Of a stretch of DNA of 64,000 nucleotides, positions 9,169 through 18,535 are shown piece by piece (position 1 is the first letter of the stretch; the number at the start of each line of letters is the position of its first letter). The stretch is from contig JAYODE010000013.1 of the NCBI GenBank assembly GCA_038106185.1, forward strand, positions 1 through 64,000. The letters run 5' to 3'. The notes beneath the pieces were generated by a model. It worked only from the letters and a program-made list of their open reading frames with translations. It had not been told where the DNA came from and searched no databases. A program made the translations under genes and the position numbers. The stretch comes from UBA4582 sp038106185 (GTDB lineage: Bacteria; Pseudomonadota; Gammaproteobacteria; Pseudomonadales; Azotimanducaceae).

Positions 9169-10329
9169 GTGAAACGTTTGATATTACCCCTTGTGATTGT
9201 CGCTTTAGGCATCGGCCTCGCCGCTGCCCTGCTGCTGACCGGGCCCAAGCTGAACTCAAAGCCGAGCGAGATATTAGCACCACTGGTACGCGTGATGGAT
9301 GTCGAGCTGCAAACGGTCCAGCTCAGCGCCTTAACCCATGGTACCGTCACTCCCCGCACAGAAAGCGAGTTGATTCCCGAGGTCTCAGGTCGAGTGATCC
9401 AGGTTAACCCCAGCCTGGTTTCAGGCGGTTTTTTCAAAGCAGGTGAAGAACTCCTGCGGATCGAGCCCTTGGATTATGCGCTGGCACTCGAGCAGGCCAA
9501 AGCCGGTCTCGCCAGAGCAGAAAGCGACCTGACTAACGCCCGCAAAGACGCCGAACGCCAGGCCGACTTGGTTAAACGCCAACTGACCAGCGCCGCCCAG
9601 CTGGACGACGCCAATAATCGGCTGCGTATCAGCGAAGCGACCTTGCGCCAGGCCAGCGCGCAGCTTTCGCGCGCCGAACGTGATCTGATGCGCACTCGAA
9701 TTCTTGCGCCCTTTGACGGTCGAGTACGAACAGAGAAGGTCGATATCGGTCAATTTGTCAACCGTGGCAACCCTGTAGCAACTATCTATGCAACTGACTA
9801 CGCGGAAGTCCGACTACCGATTCATGATGAGGAGCTGGCCTTCCTGAACCTGCCCCTGGGTCCTGTTTCGACCGATGCGAGCGCTGTGGTCACACTCACC
9901 GCTCGATTCGCCGGCACCGAGCACCGGTGGCAGGGCAAGGTGGTACGCACCGAAGGTGAACTTGATCCCAAGACTCGCATGATCAATGTCGTAGCACAGG
10001 TTGATCAACCTTATGAGACTTCTGATGGCAGACCGCCCCTGGCCGTCGGTCTGTTCGTCGATGCTGAGATACACGGTAAAGAAGTCGGGAACATCGCCAT
10101 TATTCCGCGGGCTGCTCTGCGAGGGAACAATCAGGTACTGATCGTCGATGAGAGCAACCAGCTGCGCCATCGAGATGTGCAGATACTGCGCCAGGTTAAT
10201 GAACAAATCTACATCAGCGCAGGCCTCAATGTTGGCGAGCATCTCTGTATCTCGGCCCTCGACAATGCCCTTGAAGGCATGCGAGTAAGGACCCTTAACG
10301 CTGCAGGCAGCCAGGTCAAATCATCATGA
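9169..10329 (+). CDS. RND efflux periplasmic adaptor (membrane fusion protein)
   Basis: A 386-residue HlyD/AcrA-type adaptor. An N-terminal membrane anchor (about residues 3-24) is followed by a split lipoyl domain (PEVSGRVIQVNPSLVSGGFF and later ILAPFDGRVRTEKVD), an alpha-helical hairpin rich in Ala, Gln and Glu between them, and beta-barrel and membrane-proximal domains. The GTG start is set by aggag at 9157-9161. It bridges the inner-membrane pump encoded next to an outer-membrane channel. No TolC-like gene is present here, so the channel must be supplied from elsewhere. Its stop codon overlaps the start of the pump gene by four bases. Confidence 0.92.
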   Translation: MKRLILPLVIVALGIGLAAALLLTGPKLNSKPSEILAPLVRVMDVELQTVQLSALTHGTVTPRTESELIPEVSGRVIQVNPSLVSGGFFKAGEELLRIEPLDYALALEQAKAGLARAESDLTNARKDAERQADLVKRQLTSAAQLDDANNRLRISEATLRQASAQLSRAERDLMRTRILAPFDGRVRTEKVDIGQFVNRGNPVATIYATDYAEVRLPIHDEELAFLNLPLGPVSTDASAVVTLTARFAGTEHRWQGKVVRTEGELDPKTRMINVVAQVDQPYETSDGRPPLAVGLFVDAEIHGKEVGNIAIIPRAALRGNNQVLIVDESNQLRHRDVQILRQVNEQIYISAGLNVGEHLCISALDNALEGMRVRTLNAAGSQVKSS

Positions 10330-13300
10330 AAGGACCTATCGCCTGGTTTGCTAATAACCATGTTGCCGCCAACTTACTGCTTGGCCTGATCATTCTCTCG
10401 GGCCTGGTCGCCATCGTTGCCATGCCACAAAAGTCTTTTCCTGATCTGGACGTGCCGATCATCTCAATCAGTGTGCCCTATCTCGGTGCTGCGCCAGAGG
10501 AAGTAGAGCAAGGAGTTTGCATACGAATCGAGGAAGAACTCGAGGGCATCGAGGGCATCAAGCAGATTCGCTCAAATGCCAATGAGGGGATCTGCACAGT
10601 CTCCGTCGAGCTTTTTGATGACACTGACAAGTCGAAGGCGTTGGACGACGTCAAGAATCGAGTCGATGCCATCGATACCTTTCCCGCAGAGACAGAGAAA
10701 CCCATCGTCAATCTGGTCACGGTGGTTCGGGCGGTGCTGGATATTGCCGTCACAGGACCGACTGACGAGCGCACTCTGAAAGTGATCGGCCAGCAGGTTC
10801 GAGACGATATGGCCAAGCTGCCAGGCGTGACTCAGGTTGAGTTACGTAATACGCGTCCCTACGAGGTGTCCATCGAGGTGTCTGAGGCCTCGCTGCGCCG
10901 AAACGGTCTGAGCTTTGATGATGTTGCCCAGGCCGTGAGACTAAGATCGCTGGATCTGCCAGGCGGCTCAATCAAGACCCGCAGCGGTGAAATCTTGCTG
11001 CGCGCTAAGGGTCAGGCCTATTGGGGTAGCGAATATGAGAAGCTCGTCCTGAAAACTCGACCGGACGGCACCCGCTTGTACCTGAAAGATGTGGCGACGG
11101 TGGTTGATGGGTTTGCTGACACTGACCAGATGCTTCGGTTCGACGGCAAGCCAGCGGCGCTGATTCGAGTCTCGCGCATTGGCAGTCAGGACATCATGGA
11201 TATCACTCGCAGCGTTGGTGACTATATCGCGAACTCGGGCGGCCGAATTCCTGAAGGTGTGCAGTTGACCATCTGGAATGACGGCTCCAAAGCCCTGCAG
11301 GACCGCCTTGAAACCCTCCTCAACAGCGCGCGGCAGGGGTTCTTGATGGTGCTGATTCTGCTCGCCCTGTTTCTGCAGCCTCGCCTGGCTTTCTGGGTCA
11401 GCGTCGGTGTACCCGTGGCTTTTCTTGGCGCTATCTTCGCGACTTTTGTTCTGGGCTTGTCCATCGATATTATCTCCCTGTTTGGCTTTATCCTGGTGTT
11501 GGGTATCCTGGTGGACGATGCCATTGTGGTCGGCGAAAATGTTCACTCAACCCAGCAGCGTCTCGGAGACCCGCTGCAGGGCGCCATCGTTGGCACTCAG
11601 CAAGTCTCGGTGCCTGTGATTTTCGGGGTCTTGACCACCTTCGCAACTTTTACTCCGCTGCTCCTTGGGCCGGGTACCTTTGGCCAGATTTTTGGCGTGG
11701 TTGCCACGGTTGTCATGTGCTGCCTGACGTTCTCCCTGATCGAGTCCCAGTTGATCCTGCCCTCTCATTTAAGTCACGGCGAATCCAAGTCGGCTGAGAT
11801 GGACGTGGGTCTGCTGCTGATTCCAATTATTGGCATCACTCTGCTGGAATTCGCCTGGGATATTCGCAGCTATATCGGTTTCGCCATCGCCAGTGCGGTT
11901 CTGCTGTACCTGCTCCATCTGTTTGGCATCTGGTCACGTAATGCAAATCGACTGGCTAAGCTTCAAGAACGGTTTTCCGCTGGCGTTGAACGCTTGATCG
12001 ATACTCGCTTTCGCAGCCTGGCCGAACTCGCCGTCAAGTACCGCTATATCACCGCGGCTTTGGCACTGGCCGGCTTTCTCTCAGCGGTCGCCATCGTGGG
12101 CAGTGGTCGCCTGCCCTTCTCGTTCTTTCCACCCCTCGAGTCGGATCAGGCCATTGCCCAATTGACCATGCCACTGGGTACGCCCGCGGCTGTCACTAAC
12201 GCCGCTATACTGCATCTCGAGCGAACCGCACAACAACTTGCTGATGAGCTTGCCCGCGAGTATCCAGACTCACCGCCGGTCACTCACATCCTTTCTGCCG
12301 TGGGCAGTCAGCCCAGCAGCTCAGGAGGCGGTGGTCCATCCGGCAGCTCGCCCAGTGCTGGTGGCAGCCACTTGGGCGAGGTGACCCTGCAAATGGTGCC
12401 CAGCCAGATGCGCACTATCAGCACGCGTGAGGCCACGAACCGCTGGCGAACCCTCGCCGGTCCGATTGCCGATGCGGTAGAGTTGAAGTTCACGTCAGCC
12501 CTGTTCACGGTGGGCAATGCCATCGACATCCAGCTTGAGGGCGACAATGTCGATGATCTGAGAGAGGTCGCCACTCGCCTGCGAGAAAAACTGGGCGAGT
12601 ACCCCGGTGTGATCGATATCACTGACTCGTTTCGCGCCGGCAAACAGGAAATCAAACTCGCCATTCTGCCATCTGGTGAAGCGCTCGGGTTGACCCTTGC
12701 TAGCCTCGCCCGCCAGGTCCGTCAGGCTTTCTATGGTGAAGAAGCCCAGCGAATTCAACGTGGGCGTGATGACGTTCGCGTGATGGTGCGGTATACAGAA
12801 GATGAGCGCCAGTCTCTCAGCACCTTGAACAACATGCGTATTCGAACCAACGACGGCTCGGAAGTGCCATTCTTGACTGTCGCATCCGCTGAAATAGGCC
12901 GCGGTTTTTCAACCATTCGCCGTGCCGATCGACAACGCATCGTCAATGTCGTCGCTGATGTCGACCGTAACCAGATTACCGCGAACGAGGTACTGGCTGA
13001 TCTGCGGAACGGCGGCATTCAGAAGATTTTGCAGGACTATCCACGCGTGGCCTACAGCCTCGAGGGCGAGCAGGCAGAACAGGGAGAAGCAGCGGCATCG
13101 CTGGTCCCCATGTTTGGCATTGCCCTATTCGTGATTTTCGCACTGCTGGCAGTTCCTTTAAAATCCTACAGCCAACCACTGATCATTATGAGCGTGATTC
13201 CTTTTGCGTTCGCTGGTGCCATGTGGGGTCATCAGATCATGAAGGCCGTCGGCCAAGTCTCGGGACTGTCTATGCCGTCCATGATGGGCTTTATTGCTGC

Positions 13301-13697
13301 TTCAGGTGTGGTCGTTAATTCCAGCTTGGTGCTGGTGCATAACCTCAACGCCCGTCGCAACCAGGGAGAAGGTGTCTTGGACGCGGTTATTCACGCGGCC
13401 GTGACACGCTGTCGGCCGATCGTGCTGACCTCGCTGACGACCTTTGTGGGTCTGCTGCCGCTGATGTTCAACAAAAGTGTGCAGGCCCAGTTTCTGATTC
13501 CGATGGCGGTATCCCTGGCTTTTGGCGTGCTGATCGCCACGGTGGTGACCCTGCTTGTGGTTCCTGCCAGCTACACGATCTTCGAGGACATTCGCGCGCT
13601 TTTTAATCAAAAGAAACCGGACGCAGTCGCAGACGCAGACGCAGACGCAGACGCGGGCATCGCCACGAAGTCGCTGTTAATGCCAAATAAGGAATGA
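10326..13697 (+). CDS. RND family efflux permease
   Basis: An inner-membrane proton-driven pump of 1123 residues, within the AcrB/HAE1 size range. The layout is the usual duplication: an N-terminal transmembrane helix, a large periplasmic loop, a bundle of helices, then the same again. Proton-relay aspartates Asp397 and Asp398 sit in GILVDDAIVVGEN. A low-complexity glycine/serine loop (QPSSSGGGGPSGSSPS) falls inside the second periplasmic region. The C-terminal tail ends with alternating Ala-Asp residues encoded by a hexanucleotide repeat at 13622-13651. The ATGA overlap with the adaptor gene indicates coupled translation. The substrate is not evident. Confidence 0.92.
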   Translation: MKGPIAWFANNHVAANLLLGLIILSGLVAIVAMPQKSFPDLDVPIISISVPYLGAAPEEVEQGVCIRIEEELEGIEGIKQIRSNANEGICTVSVELFDDTDKSKALDDVKNRVDAIDTFPAETEKPIVNLVTVVRAVLDIAVTGPTDERTLKVIGQQVRDDMAKLPGVTQVELRNTRPYEVSIEVSEASLRRNGLSFDDVAQAVRLRSLDLPGGSIKTRSGEILLRAKGQAYWGSEYEKLVLKTRPDGTRLYLKDVATVVDGFADTDQMLRFDGKPAALIRVSRIGSQDIMDITRSVGDYIANSGGRIPEGVQLTIWNDGSKALQDRLETLLNSARQGFLMVLILLALFLQPRLAFWVSVGVPVAFLGAIFATFVLGLSIDIISLFGFILVLGILVDDAIVVGENVHSTQQRLGDPLQGAIVGTQQVSVPVIFGVLTTFATFTPLLLGPGTFGQIFGVVATVVMCCLTFSLIESQLILPSHLSHGESKSAEMDVGLLLIPIIGITLLEFAWDIRSYIGFAIASAVLLYLLHLFGIWSRNANRLAKLQERFSAGVERLIDTRFRSLAELAVKYRYITAALALAGFLSAVAIVGSGRLPFSFFPPLESDQAIAQLTMPLGTPAAVTNAAILHLERTAQQLADELAREYPDSPPVTHILSAVGSQPSSSGGGGPSGSSPSAGGSHLGEVTLQMVPSQMRTISTREATNRWRTLAGPIADAVELKFTSALFTVGNAIDIQLEGDNVDDLREVATRLREKLGEYPGVIDITDSFRAGKQEIKLAILPSGEALGLTLASLARQVRQAFYGEEAQRIQRGRDDVRVMVRYTEDERQSLSTLNNMRIRTNDGSEVPFLTVASAEIGRGFSTIRRADRQRIVNVVADVDRNQITANEVLADLRNGGIQKILQDYPRVAYSLEGEQAEQGEAAASLVPMFGIALFVIFALLAVPLKSYSQPLIIMSVIPFAFAGAMWGHQIMKAVGQVSGLSMPSMMGFIAASGVVVNSSLVLVHNLNARRNQGEGVLDAVIHAAVTRCRPIVLTSLTTFVGLLPLMFNKSVQAQFLIPMAVSLAFGVLIATVVTLLVVPASYTIFEDIRALFNQKKPDAVADADADADAGIATKSLLMPNKE
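13622..13651 (+). repeat. Hexanucleotide repeat coding Ala-Asp tail of RND pump
   Basis: Tandem gcagac/gcagtc hexamers encode an alternating Asp-Ala stretch close to the C-terminus. The unit is in frame with the codons, so copy-number change would add or remove dipeptides without disrupting the protein. Confidence 0.8.
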
Positions 13698-14015
13698 CCA
13701 ATAACGGCCAAAAAAACCAGAGACGAGCTGGGTTGTGGCGATCCAGCTCTGAGTAAGAAGCATGAGTAAGAAGCCTGAGTAAGCAGCCTGACTACCAGCT
13801 CTCAGTAACAGCTCTGAGTAACAGCTCTGACTAACACGTCTGCCTGACGAGAAAGTCGACTCAACAGACTGATCCGTGGCCGGCTGATCATTCGGCTGGC
13901 CAACGTCCGTCTATCTCCTATCCCGTCTTCTCGCCAATTTCTTGCGCTTATTCTTCGTCGAAGTTGGCGAAGGGCACAAGCATTTGCCCAAGTGCCCCTG
14001 GCGATAAGTTCTGGG
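13698..14015. repeat. Intergenic region with 13-bp-like tandem repeats
   Basis: This 318-base convergent gap holds no gene I can support. Positions about 13745-13835 are an imperfect array built on gagtaagaagcct and cagctctgagtaa units. No clear rho-independent terminator was found between the pump and the convergent luciferase-like gene. Confidence 0.7.
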
Positions 14016-14936
14016 TCAGGCTTGAACCTCTGACGCCAGAAACTCCCGTGTTCGTTGCGTGGTGGCCGCATCGGTTTCGACGATGGAAGCACAAAAATCT
14101 GTGACGCCCATATCCCGCAACTGATGGATTCTGGCGCGCAATTCGGTTTCATCACCGGCAAAGGCGATATCCGCAGGACCCGCAGCGCCTTCTTTATCCA
14201 GCATAGCGCGATAAGATGGCAGTACACCGTAGACCTGCAGAGATTTGGCGATCATGGCTTTCGCCCCCTCTACATCATTGGTGAGCACGACCGGAAAGCC
14301 TGCGGCAACAACCGCATTGGGTTTACCCACGCCATGAGCCGCTTTATTGATGGCAGGAATGATATGCGACGCCAGGGTATTGGGACCTGTCATCCAGGTA
14401 ACGGTGCCATCGGCCATTTCGCCAGCCAGCTTCAGCATCACAGGCCCCAGCGCCGCCACTAACAAGGGTACTGACTGGCGGCCCGGCACAGCAATATTGA
14501 AATTACTGACTCGATAATGCTCACCGTTGAAATTAGCCGTCTCGCCCCTTAACAAGGGGCCCAGCACCGAAAGATACTCGCGCATATGGCGGGCTGGATG
14601 GGCATAGGACATGCCCATCATATCCTCGATCACCACCTGATGGGACAAGCCTATACCGAGACTGAATCGTCCAGCAGCAGCGGCACCCGTGGTCAGTGCC
14701 TGTTGAGCGATAGCCGTTGGATGACGTGGATAACTGGGTGTCACTGCGGTCCCCAAGCCAATCTTTTGGGTCGCATAACCGATGATGCCCAAGGCGTTGA
14801 TGGCGTCGAAACCAAAGATATTCGCCATCCACAGATTATCAAATCCCAGTGCCTCTGCTTCTTGGGCCGACTTAACCAGTTTTTCGAGGGTCCCGTCGGG
14901 TCCGTCCGTTGCGCCCAGCATTAATCCAATTCGCAT
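14016..14936 (-). CDS. LLM class F420-dependent-type oxidoreductase
   Basis: A 306-residue luciferase-like oxidoreductase. MRIGLMLGATDG at the N-terminus, GLGTAVTPSYPRHPTA and GRFSLGIGLSHQ match the subgroup annotated as F420-dependent LLM class. The C-terminus contains the common motif ELRARIHQLRDMGVTDF. The start is well supported by aggag seven bases before the ATG. Cofactor (FMN or F420) and substrate are not determined by the sequence. It is a different subfamily from the enzyme at 5787-6815, being shorter and with a different N-terminal loop. It lies upstream of, and on the same strand as, the TVP38-oxidoreductase fusion, but about 155 bases separate them. Confidence 0.85.
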   Translation of the reverse strand: MRIGLMLGATDGPDGTLEKLVKSAQEAEALGFDNLWMANIFGFDAINALGIIGYATQKIGLGTAVTPSYPRHPTAIAQQALTTGAAAAGRFSLGIGLSHQVVIEDMMGMSYAHPARHMREYLSVLGPLLRGETANFNGEHYRVSNFNIAVPGRQSVPLLVAALGPVMLKLAGEMADGTVTWMTGPNTLASHIIPAINKAAHGVGKPNAVVAAGFPVVLTNDVEGAKAMIAKSLQVYGVLPSYRAMLDKEGAAGPADIAFAGDETELRARIHQLRDMGVTDFCASIVETDAATTQRTREFLASEVQA

Positions 14937-15091
14937 GGTTCACTCCTGTTTTTATGACTAACTGATGTTCATTAAATGACTAGGTGTAAGTGATTTCGGC
15001 TAATCATCACTCGCCTTTGACAATAGTCCCTGCCACCACGACTTAGCAGACTCGTGAAAAGCGTTCTGCTTTAAATTCGCTGCCTAACGGA

Positions 15092-17230
15092 CTAGGAACG
15101 GCGCCAGGCGTGGTAACGACCCACCAACTCCAACGCCCATTCCGGTTTATGCTGCTTGCGCCATTCGCTGGCAGCAAACTTGTTCATTTCAGCCAGAGTT
15201 GGGTAAATATGTATCGTCCCCATGATTTTTTTCAACCCCAGTCCATATTTCATCGCCAGCACATATTCGCTGATCAGGTCACCGGCATGATCAGCGACGA
15301 TGGTCACACCCAAAATAGTGTCTTTACCGGGTGGCGTGATGACCTTGACCACGCCATACGCCTCCTCATCAGCCAGTGCTCGATCCAGCTCACTCACATC
15401 AAAAGTGGTGACCTCATAGGCAATATTGGCTGCCTGTGCCTCGGTTTCACTGATACCTACCCGGGCGACTTCCGGTGAGGTGAAGGTACACCAGGGGATC
15501 ACAGAGTAGTCCACAGGGAACTTCCAAAAGGTGCCAAACAGGGCGTTAACTGCCGCAAACCACGCCATATGAGACGCTGTGTGGGTAAACTGATAGGGAC
15601 CTGCGACATCACCTACCGCGTAAATATTCAAAAAATTCGTTCGTAAGTAATCATCGACCTCGATCGTTCCTTGGGCCGTGATAACCACGCCCAACTCTTC
15701 AAGACCAAAGCCGGTAACATTGGCCTTGCGGCCGACCGCAACCAACAGCTGATCAAAGGCGATCCGCTTTTCTCCACCTTGATGAGTGGATACCAGCAGG
15801 TATTTTTCACCATTTTCCACCAACACTTCACGGGCGGTGTGATCAACCAACACCTCGACGCCCTCGGCTTCAAGGCGTGCCGTAACCAGTGACGAGATTT
15901 CAGGGTCTTCCCGCACCAGAATGCGTGGCGCCATTTCCACCTGCGTCACCTGAGCGCCCAAGCGGTTCATGGCTTGCGCCAGTTCGCTACCAATGGGTCC
16001 GCCGCCCAAAACAATCAAACGTTTAGGCAGCGTTCGCAGTTCCCACAGGTTGTCGGACGTCAGGTAATCAATGCGATCTATATGCTTGATGGGCGGCACA
16101 AAGGGTCTGGCCCCTGTCGCGACAATAATACTGCGGGTGGTCAGGACCTGACCATTGACCTCCACTGACCAGGGCGTGAGAATTTTAGCCGCACCGATCG
16201 CCACATTCACACCCAGGCCCTCAAAGCGCTCCACCGAGTCATGGGGCTCAATCGTCTTGATAATGCGCTGGACCCGCTCCATGACGTCCGCAAAATCAAA
16301 GTCCGGCGACTGACGTCGAAAACCCAACGCGGGACCACGACGCATGTCGGCGGCAAGCTTTGCAGATCGAATCAACGCCTTGCTGGGTACGCAACCGGTG
16401 TTGAGACAATCACCCCCCATCTTGTGCTGCTCGATCAGGGTCACCTTGCCTTTTACCGTAGCTACAATCAGGGCAGCCACCAGCCCTCCGGAACCAGCAC
16501 CGATAACGATCACATCCCGATCAAAGGATGCGGGTTTGTGCCACTTGGCGACGACTCGGCGGGCGCGAACAATATCCACCAGCTTCTTGCCCAGCAACGG
16601 AAACACCCCCAGCAACGCAAACGACAACAACAGTGCTGGCGACAGAATGTCACCCAGGTTATCAATCTGGGCCAGTTGGGTGCCCGCATTCACATACACC
16701 AGGGTTCCAGCCAGCATGCCCACCTGGCTGACCAGAAAATACATTGGCACCGAAATTTTGGTCAGACCCATAACCAGATTGATAGCAAAAAACGGAAACA
16801 ACGGCACGAGTCGCAGGGTAAACAGATAGAAAGCCCCTTCTCGCTCGATGCCTTTGTTGATGCCATTGATCTGCCGCGCAAACCGCTGACTAACCTGATC
16901 TCGCAGCAGAAACCGGGCGACCAGCATGGCCAGGGTCGCACCAATCGTCGACGCAAACGACACCAGCAACAAGCCCCAGCCAAGGCCAAACATGGCACCA
17001 CCAGCGAGCGTCATAATAGCGGCACCCGGCAAGGACACAGCCGTGACCAGCACATAGACAGAGAAATAAGCAGCGGCAACGACAAGGGGATGCGCCGCGA
17101 CCAGACTGTTCAATTGGGCCTGCTGCGACTTGATATAGTCGAGGGTTAAATACTGACCCAAATCGAGCGCGAAGAAACTGGTCACCAGCAGGGCGATCAC
17201 CACCAAGAGGAGGACGCGGGCTTTTGTCAT
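15092..17230 (-). CDS. TVP38/TMEM64 membrane domain fused to flavin disulfide reductase
   Basis: A 712-residue fusion. Residues 1-225 are a TVP38/TMEM64 (VTT/DedA-like) membrane domain with several hydrophobic helices and the conserved loop RLVPLFPFFAINLVMG at 140-155. Residues about 237-712 form a pyridine-nucleotide disulfide oxidoreductase of the mercuric reductase/lipoamide dehydrogenase class. It has FAD-binding GAGSGG at 244-249, the redox-active pair Cys275 and Cys280 in GGDCLNTGCVPSK, a second NAD(P) motif GGGPIGSEL, the FAD motif YAVGDV and a C-terminal dimer motif HIYPTLAEMNK. The protein would place a dithiol reductase at the cytoplasmic face of the membrane. Such fusions occur in other bacteria; the electron acceptor is unknown. 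Confidence 0.88.
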   Translation of the reverse strand: MTKARVLLLVVIALLVTSFFALDLGQYLTLDYIKSQQAQLNSLVAAHPLVVAAAYFSVYVLVTAVSLPGAAIMTLAGGAMFGLGWGLLLVSFASTIGATLAMLVARFLLRDQVSQRFARQINGINKGIEREGAFYLFTLRLVPLFPFFAINLVMGLTKISVPMYFLVSQVGMLAGTLVYVNAGTQLAQIDNLGDILSPALLLSFALLGVFPLLGKKLVDIVRARRVVAKWHKPASFDRDVIVIGAGSGGLVAALIVATVKGKVTLIEQHKMGGDCLNTGCVPSKALIRSAKLAADMRRGPALGFRRQSPDFDFADVMERVQRIIKTIEPHDSVERFEGLGVNVAIGAAKILTPWSVEVNGQVLTTRSIIVATGARPFVPPIKHIDRIDYLTSDNLWELRTLPKRLIVLGGGPIGSELAQAMNRLGAQVTQVEMAPRILVREDPEISSLVTARLEAEGVEVLVDHTAREVLVENGEKYLLVSTHQGGEKRIAFDQLLVAVGRKANVTGFGLEELGVVITAQGTIEVDDYLRTNFLNIYAVGDVAGPYQFTHTASHMAWFAAVNALFGTFWKFPVDYSVIPWCTFTSPEVARVGISETEAQAANIAYEVTTFDVSELDRALADEEAYGVVKVITPPGKDTILGVTIVADHAGDLISEYVLAMKYGLGLKKIMGTIHIYPTLAEMNKFAASEWRKQHKPEWALELVGRYHAWRRS

Positions 17231-17699
17231 TTGGCATTTACCTTATATTCTTTCGTCTTTCGTCTTTCGTNNNNNNNNNNNNNNNNNNNNNNNNNNNNNN
17301 NNNNNNNNNNNNNNNNNNNNNNNNNNNNNNNNNNNNNNNNNNNNNNNNNNNNNNNNNNNNNNNNNNNNNNTCTTTCGTCTTTCGTCTTTCGTTGATCTTC
17401 TATCATTGACCGTTAATCGTTGCTCGTTAATCATTGGCTGGTGAGGCAGGCTGAATCTTACTTCGCGACACAGCCGCTGAATGCTAGCCGGGGGATCACC
17501 CAAACAGCACCACGATTCAAAGCACCGCAAAAAGCCGATTGAATACCGTATCGGACGCCACGGCAGTTTACAGCTATTCGCTGCCAAGTTCAGTTTTACT
17601 GCCACTGACCCTCTGAGTTTTTCCGTCAAGGCATCAGAATCGCCAAAGCACAAATGATTCACGTATACTCTCGCTAGTTCACATATAGCGGATTTATGT
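17231..17699. repeat. Intergenic region with heptamer repeats and a 100-N gap
   Basis: No gene is supportable in these 469 bases. The heptamer ctttcgt is repeated in tandem just before the N run (17250-17270) and just after it (17371-17391), so the same array runs into the gap from both sides. The gap at 17271-17370 therefore probably marks a repeat the assembler could not traverse. A tatact element at 17664-17669 could be a -10 box for the isomerase gene at 17700. Confidence 0.75.
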
Positions 17700-18473
17700 A
17701 TGGTACCTGTCCTTGGCGTCCAAATGTTTACCTTGCGAAAATACACTCAGTCAGCCGATGACCTGAAGTCAACGCTGGCGAGGGTCCGTGGCATCGGCTA
17801 TCGCAGCATTCAAATCTCTGCGTTTGGAGACATTGATGCCCAGACCATCGCCAATTTGTGTGCCGATAATGATCTCGCGATCGGTGGCACCCATGTGGCC
17901 TGGGACCGCTACCGACATGACCTGGATCGCGTCATCGACGAGCATCTGCTGTGGCAATGCCGCCACACAGCTGTCGGCATGATTCCACCCAAAATCTACT
18001 TATCTATGGCAGGTATGGCGCAATTTTTGGAAGAACTCAAACCCATCGCGGACAAGCTTAATGCCGCGGGTATCGATTTCTCTTACCACAATCATCATCA
18101 TGAGTTTCAAAAATTTGATGGCAAGCCCTGGCTTCAGCACCTCTACGATTCAACCAGCGCCGATCTGCTCAAGGCAGAACTCGATACCCACTGGATCCAG
18201 GCAGGCGGCGCAGATCCGGCGCTCTGGGTGGACTATTGTGGCGCCAGAATGCCATTGCTGCATCTCAAAGACTTCGCCATCAATGCAGAAAATCAACGTA
18301 TTTTCGCCCCGGTGGGTCACGGTAATATGAATTGGCCAACGATACTTGACGCGGCCAAGCGGCATCCCATCGAATACTATTTTGTTGAACAAGACAATTG
18401 CTATGGCGCCGACGAGTTTGACTGTTTGCAGGCAAGCTATGACTTCCTGCACACGCGTTTCGGCCTGAACTAG
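17700..18473 (+). CDS. Sugar phosphate isomerase/epimerase family protein
   Basis: A 257-residue xylose-isomerase-like TIM barrel. The signature YHNHHHEF near residue 128 and the metal-ligand candidates in AELDTHWIQAGG, LLHLKDF and EQDNCYG are typical of divalent-metal epimerases acting on sugars, inositols or keto-sugars. No signal peptide is present. The start ATG lacks a strong Shine-Dalgarno sequence. It is followed on the same strand by two Gfo/Idh/MocA dehydrogenases, so the three probably form a small catabolic pathway in which a sugar or cyclitol is oxidised and epimerised. The exact substrate is not inferable. No transporter gene accompanies them. Confidence 0.85.
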   Translation: MVPVLGVQMFTLRKYTQSADDLKSTLARVRGIGYRSIQISAFGDIDAQTIANLCADNDLAIGGTHVAWDRYRHDLDRVIDEHLLWQCRHTAVGMIPPKIYLSMAGMAQFLEELKPIADKLNAAGIDFSYHNHHHEFQKFDGKPWLQHLYDSTSADLLKAELDTHWIQAGGADPALWVDYCGARMPLLHLKDFAINAENQRIFAPVGHGNMNWPTILDAAKRHPIEYYFVEQDNCYGADEFDCLQASYDFLHTRFGLN

Positions 18474-18535
18474 TTTCAACCGTGGCTGCCGACAGACAAG
18501 CAAACAATCGGACTGACATCTTATAGGAAACAATC

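Noticed and set aside
16241..17149. Antisense ORF (302 aa) opposite the TVP38 fusion
   Set aside because: Composition is biased to Gln, Arg and His as expected for the complement of a hydrophobic membrane domain.
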